A stretch of DNA of 64,000 nucleotides from JAKPAM01 sp047601745 (GCA_047601745.1 JASGIS010000001.1:1488001-1552000); one strand, 5' to 3'. Counted from the stretch's first letter, positions 1-11,692 are shown. The notes: generated from the letters alone by a model not told the origin. A program made the numbers and translations.

Positions 1-71
1 CACAGGTTTTGCGCACAACTCGGGAATCCATCGGTGGATCGACGCGTTACTCCCTCAACTTAAAGTGAAAC

Positions 72-2714
<2,643 letters not shown>

Positions 2715-2716
2715 GA

Positions 2717-2768
2717 ATCTGTGACGAACCAGCCACGCTCGCTCGTCGCGTCCGATTCGTTCACAGAT
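2717..2768 (+). terminator. Possible hairpin downstream of priA
   Basis: An imperfect inverted repeat begins three bases after the priA stop. ATCTGTGA-CGAA (2717-2728) faces TTCG-TTCACAGAT (2756-2768), with one bulged base and a 27-base loop. There is no T tract, so it could be a weak or Rho-assisted terminator, or chance. Confidence 0.3.
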
Positions 2769-2934
2769 CCTGACGCCGATCGCCGGCGAGCCGGGGCCGC
2801 GTGACCGTCGTTCGGGCCACTCCTCCGTCCGCGCCACTCGTTACCTTGCTCATGACGCCTGGTCTCAAGGGCCTGTTCACCCTGATGTCGAGCCCACGCG
2901 AAGCCTCATTCGGGCTTCGGGTGCACCGGCCCCG

Positions 2935-5016
2935 ATGAGCGCGCTGCTCAATCCCGCGCAGCGCGAAGCGATCCGCTATCTGGACGGACCGTGCCTGGTC
3001 ATCGCCGGCGCCGGCAGCGGCAAGACGCGCGTCATCACCCATAAGATCCTGCACCTGATCGACTCGGGCATCGCGCCGCGCCACATCGCCGCGATCACGT
3101 TCACCAACAAGGCCGCGCAGGAGATGGCCGAGCGGTTGGGCACGATGCGCAAGCTGCCGGGCGACAACAAGCCGGTGGTCAGCACCTTCCATTCGCTGGG
3201 CGTGCAGATCCTGCGCCGCGACGGCAAGTCGCTGGGGCTGAAGAGGGGTTTCTCGATCCTGGACGCCGACGATGCGCAGGGCATCATCCAGGAGGCGATG
3301 GCCTCGACCGATCGCAAGCTGATCCGTCACGCCGCCGCGCGCATCTCTCTGTGGAAGAACGCGCTGGTCGAGCCCGAGCGTGCCGCCGCCGAGGCCGCCA
3401 ACGCGCAGGAGCACCAGATCGCCAGGGCGTATGCCGAGTACGCGGCCACGCTCGACGCTTACCAGGCCGTCGACTTCGATGACCTGATCCGTCTGCCCGC
3501 GCGGCTGTTCGACCAGCATCCGGACGTGCTGAAGGTCTGGCGCGAGCGGCTGCGCTATCTGCTCGTCGACGAATACCAGGACACCAACGCCTGCCAGTAC
3601 GCGTTGCTCAAGCAGCTCGCCGGCCCGCGCGCGGCCTTCACCGCGGTCGGCGACGACGACCAGTCGATCTACGGCTGGCGCGGCGCGACGCTCGAGAACC
3701 TGCGCCAGCTCGGCGTCGACTTCCCGCAGCTTCGGGTCATCAAGCTCGAACAGAACTACCGCTCGACGCTGTCGATCCTGAACGCCGCGAACCACCTGAT
3801 CCAGCTCAACCCCAAGCTGTATCCGAAGTCGCTGTGGTCGCAGCACGGCGTCGGCGATCCGATCCGCGTGCTGGCCTGCGACGACGACGAGCAAGAGGCC
3901 GAGGCCGTCGTTGCGCGGCTGCAGGCCCACAAGTTCGAGCACCGCACGCTGTTCGCCGACTACGCGATCCTGTATCGCGGCAACCACCAGGCCCGCGTCA
4001 TCGAGCAGGCGCTGCGCAAGGAGAAGATCCCCTACGTGCTGTCGGGCGGGCAGTCGTTCTTCGACCGCGCCGAGATCCGCGACCTGATCGCCTACCTGCG
4101 GCTGCTGGTCAACGACGACGACGATCCGGCGTTCATCCGTGCGATCACGACGCCCAAGCGCGGCGTCGGCGCCAGCACGCTGCAGGCGCTCGGACAGTAC
4201 GCCGGGCAGCGGCAGGTGTCGATGTTCGCCGCCGTGTTCGAGACCGGCCTGGAGTCGCGGCTGGCCGCGCGCCAGCTCGAGTCGCTCAGGCAGTTCGGCG
4301 AGTTCATCAACCGCATCGGCTGGCGCGCGGCCCGCGAACCGGCCGCGCAGGTCATCGACGACCTGATCGAGGCCATCGAATACCGCGCGCACCTGTTCAG
4401 CGTGCACGAGGAAAAGGTCGCCGTTGCGCGCTGGAAGAACGTCACCGACTTCATCGACTGGCTCAAGAAGCGTGCCGAGCCCGACGACGAATCGCCGGTC
4501 GGCAAGCCGGGCGCCGATTCGGCCAAGGGCAGCACGCTGCTCGAACTGGCGCAGTCGGTCGCGCTGCTGACCCAGCTCGATCGCAAGGACAGCGACGTCG
4601 ATTCGGTGCGGATGACGACGATCCATGCGTCCAAGGGGCTGGAGTTTCCGCACGTGTTCATCGTCGGCTGCGAAGAAGGACTGCTGCCGCACCGCGGCGA
4701 CGAGACGATCGAGGACGTCGCCGAGCAGCCCGCCGCCGACGGCGACGCGCCGGCCGATCCGCATCCGGAGCGCACGCAGGAAGAACGCCGGCTGATGTAC
4801 GTGGCCGTCACGCGCGCCGAACGCTCGCTGACGCTGAGCTGGTGCCGCCAGCGCAAGCGCGCCCGCGACGTCGTCGAGCGCGAGCCGTCGCGCTTCATCG
4901 CCGAGATGAAGCTGTCGGCGCAGCCCGAATCGCGGACGATGATCTCCGACGACGACGCCCGCCAGCGCCTGGCGCGGCTGCGGGCGATGCTGAACAAGCC
5001 GACCGCCGGCGCATGA
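2935..5016 (+). CDS. rep: ATP-dependent DNA helicase Rep (UvrD/Rep family)
   Basis: Superfamily 1A 3'-5' helicase that clears protein roadblocks ahead of the fork and assists restart. Seen: Walker A AGAGSGKT near residues 24-31; Q-motif NPAQREA before it; motif II as VDEYQDTN; motif III GDDDQSIYGWRGA; motif IV QNYRST; motif V TIHASKGLEFPHVF; and motif VI VAVTRAERSLTLSW. The 693 residues match the usual Rep/UvrD length. The ATG at 2935 starts directly at the conserved N terminus (SALLNPAQREAI). The 220-base gap after priA suggests its own promoter. The stop overlaps the next gene as ATGA, implying translational coupling to the phytase-like lipoprotein gene, an unexpected partner. Rep is preferred over UvrD by overall resemblance and length. 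Confidence 0.93.
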   Translation: MSALLNPAQREAIRYLDGPCLVIAGAGSGKTRVITHKILHLIDSGIAPRHIAAITFTNKAAQEMAERLGTMRKLPGDNKPVVSTFHSLGVQILRRDGKSLGLKRGFSILDADDAQGIIQEAMASTDRKLIRHAAARISLWKNALVEPERAAAEAANAQEHQIARAYAEYAATLDAYQAVDFDDLIRLPARLFDQHPDVLKVWRERLRYLLVDEYQDTNACQYALLKQLAGPRAAFTAVGDDDQSIYGWRGATLENLRQLGVDFPQLRVIKLEQNYRSTLSILNAANHLIQLNPKLYPKSLWSQHGVGDPIRVLACDDDEQEAEAVVARLQAHKFEHRTLFADYAILYRGNHQARVIEQALRKEKIPYVLSGGQSFFDRAEIRDLIAYLRLLVNDDDDPAFIRAITTPKRGVGASTLQALGQYAGQRQVSMFAAVFETGLESRLAARQLESLRQFGEFINRIGWRAAREPAAQVIDDLIEAIEYRAHLFSVHEEKVAVARWKNVTDFIDWLKKRAEPDDESPVGKPGADSAKGSTLLELAQSVALLTQLDRKDSDVDSVRMTTIHASKGLEFPHVFIVGCEEGLLPHRGDETIEDVAEQPAADGDAPADPHPERTQEERRLMYVAVTRAERSLTLSWCRQRKRARDVVEREPSRFIAEMKLSAQPESRTMISDDDARQRLARLRAMLNKPTAGA

Positions 5017-6467
5017 CCGGACCCGGCGCCGCCACCGCCCGCCGCGTGTCCGGATGGCTGAGGGCCGCCGCGTCCTTGCGGGCCACCGCGTCCGTGCTCG
5101 CGCTGGCGATGATCGCCGCCTGCGGATCGGACCTGTCGCAGAACGCGCCGAAGCGCGATCCGGCCGCGTCCGATGCGGCCACGCGCGCGCGCTCCGCCGA
5201 CGAGCGCGGCGGCAGGCATGGCGGCGACGGTGCTCAGGACGGCGCCGATGCATCGGCTTCCGCCGCATCCGCCGGTCCGCGCGATGCCGGGTCCGCCGGC
5301 CCGCACGATGCCGCGGCCGAGTCCGGTTGCGCGTTCACGTACATCGGCCAGTCGATCGTCGAAAGCGGCACGCGTTTCAGCGACGAGGCGCTCGGCAGCG
5401 TCGAGTTCGGCGGCCTGTCGGGCATCGACTACGACCGCGACACCGGCCGGTACTGGGCGATCAGCGACGATCGCAGCATCGAGGGTCCGGCGCGCTTCTA
5501 CGAACTGGCGATCGACCTGCGCCGCTTCGTGCAGGCCAACGATGCCGACGGCGCGGCGATCACGATCGTCGCGCAGCACGCGTTGCGCGACCCGCAGGGC
5601 CGCACGTTCGCGCGCCGGTCGATCGACCCCGAAGCGATCCGCCGCGTGCCCGGCAGCGATCTGATCGCCTGGTCGACCGAGGGCAAGCGCGGTTACTTCT
5701 CGCACACCGCGCCGCTGGTCGGCCTGGCCGATCGGCAGGGCCGCTGGCGGCGCGAACTGCCGTTGCCCGCCGCGTTCGTGCCGGCCGGCAGCCAGGACGG
5801 CGAGTCCGACGGCGACGGCGGCGTGCGCGACAACCACGGTTTCGAAAGCCTCGCCGTCACGCCCGACGGCGCGCGGCTGTACGCGGCCGTCGAGAACGCG
5901 CTGGTGCAGGACGGTCCGCCGGTGCGCGCGAAGACTTCGTCGCCGTCGCGCATCATCGAGTACGACCTGCGCGACGGCCGGCCGATCGCGCAGTTCGTCT
6001 ACGACGTCGAACCGCTGCCGTTCCGCCCGCTGGGGCCGCTGGGCTTCGCCGACAACGGCCTGGTCGATCTGCTGGCGCTGGGCGACCGGCGTTTCCTCGC
6101 GCTCGAACGCAGCTTCGCGCTCGGCGCCGGCATGCGCGCGCGCCTGTACTGGGTCGATGCGCGTCACGCCACCGACGTCGGCGCGATGCCGGCGTTGAAG
6201 CCGGGCGCCTACCGGCCGGCCGTCAAGCGGCTGGTGCTGGACCTGTCGACGCTGCGCGGCACGGACGGCGCGCCGATCTGGCTCGACAACATCGAGGGCT
6301 TCACGCTGGGGCCGCCGGATGCCGTCACCGGCGCGCCGACGATCGTCTTCGTCGCCGACAACAATTTCTCGTGGATGCAGGCGACGCAGTTCATCGCCGT
6401 CGCGGTGCACGACCTGCCGGCGCTGATCGACGGGCGAGGGCGGGGCGCGTGCGCGCCCGGACGTTGA
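5013..6467 (+). CDS. Esterase-like-activity-of-phytase family lipoprotein
   Basis: Predicted secreted lipoprotein of the phytase-like esterase family (PF13449 type), a beta-propeller fold whose natural substrates are largely unknown. Seen: 484 residues; hydrophobic signal ending in the lipobox MIAACGSD with Cys37; a Ser/Ala/Gly/Asp-rich linker to about residue 105; then the family core with LSGIDYDRDTGRYWAISDDR, DNHGFESLAVTPDG and WLDNIEGFTLG motifs, which are the conserved acidic, probably metal-binding, parts of the propeller. The ATG at 5013 overlaps the rep stop by four bases, so the pair is likely cotranscribed. It converges with the HAD gene 21 bases downstream. The exact substrate cannot be read from sequence. 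Confidence 0.85.
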   Translation: MTGPGAATARRVSGWLRAAASLRATASVLALAMIAACGSDLSQNAPKRDPAASDAATRARSADERGGRHGGDGAQDGADASASAASAGPRDAGSAGPHDAAAESGCAFTYIGQSIVESGTRFSDEALGSVEFGGLSGIDYDRDTGRYWAISDDRSIEGPARFYELAIDLRRFVQANDADGAAITIVAQHALRDPQGRTFARRSIDPEAIRRVPGSDLIAWSTEGKRGYFSHTAPLVGLADRQGRWRRELPLPAAFVPAGSQDGESDGDGGVRDNHGFESLAVTPDGARLYAAVENALVQDGPPVRAKTSSPSRIIEYDLRDGRPIAQFVYDVEPLPFRPLGPLGFADNGLVDLLALGDRRFLALERSFALGAGMRARLYWVDARHATDVGAMPALKPGAYRPAVKRLVLDLSTLRGTDGAPIWLDNIEGFTLGPPDAVTGAPTIVFVADNNFSWMQATQFIAVAVHDLPALIDGRGRGACAPGR

Positions 6468-6488
6468 GCGGCGGCCCTGCGTCCGCCG

Positions 6489-7070
6489 TCACCGATCGGC
6501 CGGCAGCGCCGCGATCACCCATCGAGCGAACCGGTCCAGCGCTGTCACCATCGGCACGCTCTCGTCGGGGGACGGCTGCGCGCCGTTCTCGTTGAACCAC
6601 ACGCCCTGCACGCCGAAGCGTCGCGGGTAATCCGCATCCTGTTCGAACGAATCGCCGATCATCGCGATCCGTTCGAGCGGCTGGCCTAGCTCGTTCGCGA
6701 CCACGTCCCAGAATTCGCGCTGGCTCTTGCGGTAGCCCAGTTCGGTGTAGCAGAAGATCTGCGAGAAGTGCTCGCGCATGCCGACCCGGTGCAGCGCCTT
6801 CTCGATCATCGGCCGGCGCGACACCGAAGCGTTGGTCGCGATCGCCAGCGGCACGCGGCCCGATAGCGCCGCCAGGCATTCGGGCGCGCCCGGCACCGCG
6901 CGCACCGTCGGCCATTGCGACATCGGCGTGCTGTCGGGGCCGTCCTCGGTCATCAGCGTGCCGCCCCAGTCGAAGCAGACGGCGCGCACGTCGTGCAGCG
7001 GCGAGGGCGAGGTCGGGCCGGCGGATCCGGAGACGGGAGCGGGGGGAACGGGGCGGGACATCGGCAACAT
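6489..7070 (-). CDS. HAD-superfamily hydrolase
   Basis: Small soluble haloacid-dehalogenase-type phosphatase of 193 residues. Seen: motif I as CFDWGGTL near residue 35, motif II around AIATNAS, and motif III/IV region with IAMIGDSFEQDADYPRRFG carrying the GDSxxxD acidic pair. The second aspartate of the usual DxDGT motif I is glycine here; this loss of the general acid-base residue occurs in some HAD branches and makes activity different from a standard phosphatase. The first 30 residues are Pro/Ser/Gly-rich and may be an over-long start; ATG 7061 is an alternative, and neither has a clear Shine-Dalgarno site. It is convergent with the upstream-strand lipoprotein gene. Substrate unknown. Confidence 0.8.
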   Translation of the reverse strand: MLPMSRPVPPAPVSGSAGPTSPSPLHDVRAVCFDWGGTLMTEDGPDSTPMSQWPTVRAVPGAPECLAALSGRVPLAIATNASVSRRPMIEKALHRVGMREHFSQIFCYTELGYRKSQREFWDVVANELGQPLERIAMIGDSFEQDADYPRRFGVQGVWFNENGAQPSPDESVPMVTALDRFARWVIAALPADR

Positions 7071-7482
7071 CGGGACGGCGGTTCGGGATGTCGCACCTTA
7101 GTGCCTGCCGCGCGGATCGTCCAGCGCCTGTCGGCCCGAACATCGGTCGGCGCGCGGGTGGGTCCTCGCGCGGGCGCCGTTCGTCGGCGACGAACGGCGG
7201 GTACGGCGGGTACGGCGGCCGGAAAGGCGTCGCGACCGCTGTGCCGGCGGGTACGCGAGGCGAGGACCCGCGGCCCCGTCCGGAGCCGATCCGATGTCGT
7301 ATCCGAACGACGAAACGTCGGCGAAACGCCCGGGAAAAGGTCGCGAAGCACTAAGCGGGATCATGTCGGCAGCGGACGGGCAGTCGTCGATTCCCGTCCG
7401 CGACGATGCGATTTTCCACCCACGCGCATTCCGTTCCGCCGCCGGGACGATCGATGCGCCGCCTTGCAGGCCGCCCTTCATC
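7071..7482. other. Intergenic region with GTTCGTCG-type palindrome, no gene
   Basis: This 412-base stretch separates two divergent genes and so should hold both promoters. No convincing coding frame is seen: open frames here are Arg/Gly-rich and lack family features. It contains a 25-base palindrome at 7175-7199 followed by short GGTACGGCG repeats. No clear sigma-70 boxes were identified. Confidence 0.6.
7175..7199. repeat. 25-bp near-perfect palindrome (CGTTCGTCG family)
   Basis: Arms CGCCGTTCGTCG and CGACGAACGGCG pair over 12 bases around a single central G. The core CGTTCGTCG also recurs inside priA (near 241, 347 and 2239) and at about 20583, which suggests a short dispersed repeat. It could also act as a transcription terminator or protein-binding site; nothing in the sequence decides this. 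Confidence 0.6.
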
Positions 7483-8592
7483 ATGACGAATCGCCTTTCA
7501 CGACTCGAGCCGATCATTCGGTCCGCCGCATCGCCGAGCCGACGCCGCCGCGCGCTCGGCGCGCTAAGCGGACTCGGCCTGCTTTCACTGGCCGCCTGCG
7601 GCAGTGGCGCCGCCGACAGCGCCGCGAGCGCCGACGGCAGCACGGCGACGACGGGCAGCAGCGACACGTCCTCCGACCGGAGTTCGGTCGACTCGTCGTC
7701 GAGCCCCGCGACGCTGACCGGCCTGACGGCGTCGGCGGGCACGCTGTCGCCGGCGTTCTCGTCCGGCACCACGCGTTACACGATGACGGTCTCGAACAGC
7801 GTCGCGCTGCTGACGCTGACCCCGATCGCCGGCACCGGCATGGCGTCGATCACCGTCAACGGCACCGCCGTCGCCAGCGGCAGCGCGTCCGGCACGATCA
7901 GCCTGTCCGTGGGCGACAACACGTTGACGGTCGTGGTCGCGTCGTCGACCGGCACGTCGACGACCTACACGGTGCTGGTCACCCGGTCGGCGGCAGGCGC
8001 CTGCACGCTGACGCTGACCGAGACCGACGGGCCTTACCCGCTATACGCGGTGCTCAGCAACGCATCGATCCGTCGCAGCGACGTCACCGAAGGCAAGACC
8101 GGCGTGCCGTTGACGCTGACGATCACGCTCGAAGACCTGAGCGCCGGCTGCACGCCGGTCGCCGGTGCGGCGATCTACATCTGGCACTGCGACAAGGACG
8201 GCTTGTACTCGGGCTACGACATCCGCAACAATGCCGGCCAGGCCGGACTCACGTATCTGCGCGGCGTGCAGGTCACCGACGCCGCCGGGCAAGTCAGCTT
8301 CACGACGATCTATCCGGGCTGGTACGCGGGCCGCATCACGCATATCCACATGCAGGTGTACGTCGACGACCGTCTGACCGGTACCGCGACGGCGACCACG
8401 CAGTTCGCGTTCCCGCAGGCGGTCACGCAGGCGGTCTACGCCAGCAGCCTCTATACGAAGGGCCAGAACACCAGCATCACCAGCTTTGCGGCGGACAACG
8501 TCTTCAGCGACGGCACGAGCACCGAGATGCTGACGATCAGCGGCGACGCGGATGCCGGCTACAGCGCGTCGATCACGGTCGTCATCGCCTGA
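7483..8592 (+). CDS. Secreted intradiol ring-cleavage dioxygenase with N-terminal cadherin-like domain
   Basis: Predicted lipoprotein related to protocatechuate/catechol intradiol dioxygenases, non-haem Fe(III) enzymes that cleave catechols between the hydroxyls. Seen: twin-arginine-like SRRRRALG, a hydrophobic stretch and lipobox SLAACGSG with Cys39; a Ser/Thr-rich linker; a cadherin-like beta-sandwich domain (about residues 75-165: LTASAGTLSPAFSSGTTRY, then VNGTAVASG and YTVLVTRS); then the dioxygenase domain with DGPYPLY, IYIWHCDKDGLYSGYD and YPGWYAGRITHIHMQV. The tyrosines and the HIH pair match the family's iron ligands. Start chosen at ATG 7483 because it precedes the signal directly; ATG 7363 is possible. 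Export outside the cell membrane and lack of a neighbouring beta-ketoadipate pathway suggest action on polymeric or environmental aromatics (inference). Confidence 0.85.
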   Translation: MTNRLSRLEPIIRSAASPSRRRRALGALSGLGLLSLAACGSGAADSAASADGSTATTGSSDTSSDRSSVDSSSSPATLTGLTASAGTLSPAFSSGTTRYTMTVSNSVALLTLTPIAGTGMASITVNGTAVASGSASGTISLSVGDNTLTVVVASSTGTSTTYTVLVTRSAAGACTLTLTETDGPYPLYAVLSNASIRRSDVTEGKTGVPLTLTITLEDLSAGCTPVAGAAIYIWHCDKDGLYSGYDIRNNAGQAGLTYLRGVQVTDAAGQVSFTTIYPGWYAGRITHIHMQVYVDDRLTGTATATTQFAFPQAVTQAVYASSLYTKGQNTSITSFAADNVFSDGTSTEMLTISGDADAGYSASITVVIA

Positions 8593-8658
8593 GCGGCGAA
8601 CGGGAGCGCCGGCGCGGCGTGCCGCACGCGCGGGATCCGTCGCGCGGTGAACAGGCCC

Positions 8659-8664
8659 TAGAAT
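8659..8664 (+). promoter_or_regulatory. Putative -10 box giving a leaderless KAP-NTPase mRNA
   Basis: TAGAAT lies seven bases before the ATG at 8672, so transcription from it would start at or next to the A of the start codon. No Shine-Dalgarno site is visible. The -35 region (TCCGTC at 8636-8641) is poor, so this is tentative. Confidence 0.4.
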
Positions 8665-8671
8665 CCTCGGG

Positions 8672-10468
8672 ATGAGCTATCAGCAGACCGAAGACGAACT
8701 GCTCGCGGCGCTGCAGGACCGCGACCTGTCCGTCGTGGCCCTGGTCGGCCACTGGGGCACCGGCAAGACTCACCTGTGGCGCAACGCCGCCACGCGGCTG
8801 AAGCGCGGCTCCGGGCCGGGCGGCGCTGACGGGCCGGGCGGTGCTGACGGACCGGGTGGCGCTGACGGCCAGGGCGGTGCCGACGGCCAGGGCGCCGATC
8901 GGGGGGAGCGATCCGCTGCCGGCGATCGTGATCCGTGCGTGCTGTCGTTGTTCGGCGTGCGCCGGCTCGAGGACCTGAAGCTGCAGATCCTGCAGGACGC
9001 GTGGATCGGCCAGGCGCGCCCGTCGCCGGCCGGCGACGGCGACGCCCGCTCGCGTCCGGGCATCGCGGCGCCGTCGGCCGCGGCCCTGGCCGCGAACCCC
9101 GAGCTCGCGAGCGTCATGCTGCCGGTGCACCTGCTCGATCGCCTGATCGTCATCGACGACGTCGAGCGCAAGCATGCCGATCTCGGCATCGAAGAGCTGA
9201 TGGGCTTCATCGACACCAGCAAGGAGCGCTGGGGCGCGCGCTTCCTGCTGCTGTTGAACACCGATCGCCTGGACGATCAGCAACAGGCGTGGCGCACGCT
9301 GTTCGAGAAGGTCATCGACCGGCAGATCGTGCTGAAGCCGACGCCGGCCGACGCGCTGGCCATCGCCTTCGCCGATCGGCCGCACGCATCCGCGCCGGCG
9401 ATCGCGCCGGTCGTCGCGCGCCTGGGCCTGACCAACGTCCGCGTGATCCGCCGGATCGCCGACGTGATGGCGCGTCTGTCGCCGCCGGCCGCCGACGCCG
9501 ATCCGGACTTCGTCGAGCGCATCGCGCCGAGCGTCGTGCTGATGTCGGCGATCCATTTCCGGGCGCTGCGATCGGCGCCGCCGCTCGATTACGTCGCCAC
9601 GTTCAACCGCCTGGCGTCGTTCATGGCGCGGGGCCGCAAGTCGCCGCAGGAACTGGCCTGGGACGATCTGATCGAGCGGGCCGGCATCCGCCATCCGGGC
9701 GCGTTCGAGCGGCTGCTGCAGCGTTTTCTCGAGACCGGCCACCTGGATCGCGACGCGCTGGCGCGGTTCGTCGACGCGCGCCAGCGGGACGGCGCGATCT
9801 CGCGGATCGAGGACGACGCGCACCGCTTCCTGCTGACCGCGCGCTGGGACATCGCCCGCCAGCCGGCCGACGTCGTCGCGCGGGCCCGGGCCTTCATCGA
9901 GGTCGCCGACCGCCTGCCCGCTTACCTGGTCGGCGCGATCGCGCAGGCGGCCGGCGAGAACGGCGGGCTCGAGGTCGAGCGATCGCTGATCGACGCGTGC
10001 CTCGCGCATTTCGACGCGCTGGTCGAGCGCGGCGAGGCGACGGCCGAGTTCTTCGAAGCCGTCGAAGGGCCGCTGCATCCGCGCCTTCGCGACCGCGCGG
10101 CGAGCTTCGACCGGCAGAGCCTGCCGGAACGCACGCTGACCGAGGCGATCCTGCGGGTCCTCGGCGACGACGGCTGGGGCGATGCCGAGCGCAAGCTGCT
10201 CGTGCGGGCCTCGCCCGAGCAGTTCGTCGCGGCGATGAACGCGGCGAGCCCCGACGAGCTGATGCGGCTGGTGACCGGCCTGCTGCGCTGGATGAAGGGG
10301 CTGCTGGTGACGCCCGAGACCGACGCCGCCCACCGGAGCTTCCTTGCGGCGGCCCGCCGCGTCGTCGCCGACGCGCCGTACAGCCTGCTGGCCCGGCTGC
10401 TGATCCGCGAGTTCAACGCGCACGGCCTGCACCAGCAGCTCAAGCCGAACGGGGCGATGCCGAACTGA
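8672..10468 (+). CDS. KAP-type P-loop NTPase
   Basis: Soluble P-loop NTPase of the KAP/STAND-like AAA+ group, 598 residues. Seen: Walker A GHWGTGKTH near residues 27-35; Walker B LIVIDDVERK; a sensor-1-like LLLLNTDRLDD; then an all-helical C-terminal half. A collagen-like insert (units GGADGP/GGADGQ, about residues 48-75, encoded by 18-base DNA repeats at about 8815-8900) lies just after Walker A. No transmembrane segment is seen, unlike many KAP proteins. Members of this family occur in membrane signalling and in several anti-phage systems, but this gene has no partner nuclease or other effector beside it: an intradiol dioxygenase gene precedes it and an acyl-CoA dehydrogenase gene converges on it. 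Function is therefore unassigned. Confidence 0.8.
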   Translation: MSYQQTEDELLAALQDRDLSVVALVGHWGTGKTHLWRNAATRLKRGSGPGGADGPGGADGPGGADGQGGADGQGADRGERSAAGDRDPCVLSLFGVRRLEDLKLQILQDAWIGQARPSPAGDGDARSRPGIAAPSAAALAANPELASVMLPVHLLDRLIVIDDVERKHADLGIEELMGFIDTSKERWGARFLLLLNTDRLDDQQQAWRTLFEKVIDRQIVLKPTPADALAIAFADRPHASAPAIAPVVARLGLTNVRVIRRIADVMARLSPPAADADPDFVERIAPSVVLMSAIHFRALRSAPPLDYVATFNRLASFMARGRKSPQELAWDDLIERAGIRHPGAFERLLQRFLETGHLDRDALARFVDARQRDGAISRIEDDAHRFLLTARWDIARQPADVVARARAFIEVADRLPAYLVGAIAQAAGENGGLEVERSLIDACLAHFDALVERGEATAEFFEAVEGPLHPRLRDRAASFDRQSLPERTLTEAILRVLGDDGWGDAERKLLVRASPEQFVAAMNAASPDELMRLVTGLLRWMKGLLVTPETDAAHRSFLAAARRVVADAPYSLLARLLIREFNAHGLHQQLKPNGAMPN

Positions 10469-10519
10469 TACCCGTTTGATAGCCGTTCACGCGATGGCGC
10501 GGTATCGGATCGAGGTCCG

Positions 10520-11674
10520 CTAAGTCCCGGACTTCAGCAGATCGCGGCCGATCAGCATCTTCAGGATGTGATTGCTGCCGGCCGAGATCCGGTTCACGCG
10601 CGCGTCGGCGTAGGCGCGCGCGATCGGCGTCTCCCACATGTAGCCCATGCCGCCGAAGAACTGCAGGCAGCGGTCGATCAGGTGCCCCTCGAACTCCGAT
10701 GCGCGCAGTTTCACCGCCGCCGCCTCGACCGCGCTCAGCCTGCCTTCGATATGCCGCTCGATGCACCATTCGACGAACACGCGGTGGGTAAGGAATCCGG
10801 ACCACAGGTCGGCGATCTCGAACTGCGTATTCTGAAAGGCGGCGATCGGCTTGCCGAACGCCTCGCGTTGACGAACATAGTCGATGGTTTCGTCCAGCGC
10901 GATCTGCATCATCGACGTGCTGCGAACCGCGGAGCTCAAGCGCTCCTGCACGAGCAGGCCCATCAACTGGTAGAAGCCCTGGCCTTCCACCTCTCCCAGC
11001 AGATGGGTCGCCGGCACTCGAACGTCGTCGAAGAACAGTTCGAGCGTGTCCTGCGCCTTTCGTCCGATCTTCTTCAGCGCCTTGCCCCGGACGAAGCCCG
11101 GACGATCGGTCTCGACCAGGATCAGGCTGATGCCCTTCGCGCCGGCCGAAGGATCGGTCTTGCAGGCGACGATGACCATGTGCGCCTGCTGGGCGTTGCT
11201 GATGAAGACCTTCTGTCCGTTGATCACGAACGAATCGCCGACCCGTTTCGCGGTCGTCCGGATGGCCTGCAGGTCGCTGCCCGCGTGCGGCTCCGTCATC
11301 GCGATCGCGATGATCGCTTCGCCGCTGGCGGCCAATGGCAGCCACTGGCGTTTCTGCGCCGGTGTCCCGTACTTCAGGATGTACGGCACGGCGACATCGG
11401 AGTGGCCCGAGAAAGCCGGACCGCCGCCGCCCGCTCGCGCCATCTCCTGGGCCAGCACGACGTTGTGGATGAAGTCGCCGCCCGCGCCGCCGAACTCTTC
11501 GGGCATGTCGCAACACAGAAGCCCCGCCTGGCCCGCTTTGCGCCACACATCGCGCGGTACCGTCCCCGCTTCCTCCCAGGCTTCGCGATGAGGCAGGATC
11601 TCTTCGTCGACGAATCGCCGCGCCGTCGCCTGGAAGATCCGGTGCTCTTGCCTGTACAAGCGTTCCGCCATCAT
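10520..11674 (-). CDS. Acyl-CoA dehydrogenase (LCAD/IVD-like active site)
   Basis: FAD-dependent alpha,beta-dehydrogenation of an acyl-CoA, passing electrons to ETF. Seen: 384 residues; MTEPHAGSD flavin-binding motif; QREAFGKPIA substrate/FAD region; FGGMGYMWETPIARAYADAR near the C terminus. The position that is IYEGT with catalytic Glu in short/medium-chain enzymes reads ISAGS here. A Glu is present instead in LLVQERLSS, matching the alternative base position of isovaleryl- and long-chain enzymes, so it is probably active with that geometry. It faces the SDR-DUF35-thiolase operon across a shared control region and is likely repressed by the GntR regulator of this locus through the operator at 11827-11840. 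Confidence 0.9.
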   Translation of the reverse strand: MMAERLYRQEHRIFQATARRFVDEEILPHREAWEEAGTVPRDVWRKAGQAGLLCCDMPEEFGGAGGDFIHNVVLAQEMARAGGGGPAFSGHSDVAVPYILKYGTPAQKRQWLPLAASGEAIIAIAMTEPHAGSDLQAIRTTAKRVGDSFVINGQKVFISNAQQAHMVIVACKTDPSAGAKGISLILVETDRPGFVRGKALKKIGRKAQDTLELFFDDVRVPATHLLGEVEGQGFYQLMGLLVQERLSSAVRSTSMMQIALDETIDYVRQREAFGKPIAAFQNTQFEIADLWSGFLTHRVFVEWCIERHIEGRLSAVEAAAVKLRASEFEGHLIDRCLQFFGGMGYMWETPIARAYADARVNRISAGSNHILKMLIGRDLLKSGT

Positions 11675-11692
11675 TTTTTCATTCCGTCCTCG

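Noticed and set aside
10467..10506. GATACC/GGTATC inverted repeat between the KAP NTPase and acyl-CoA dehydrogenase genes as terminator
   Set aside because: Only six to seven pairs with a 28-base loop; not distinguishable from chance.
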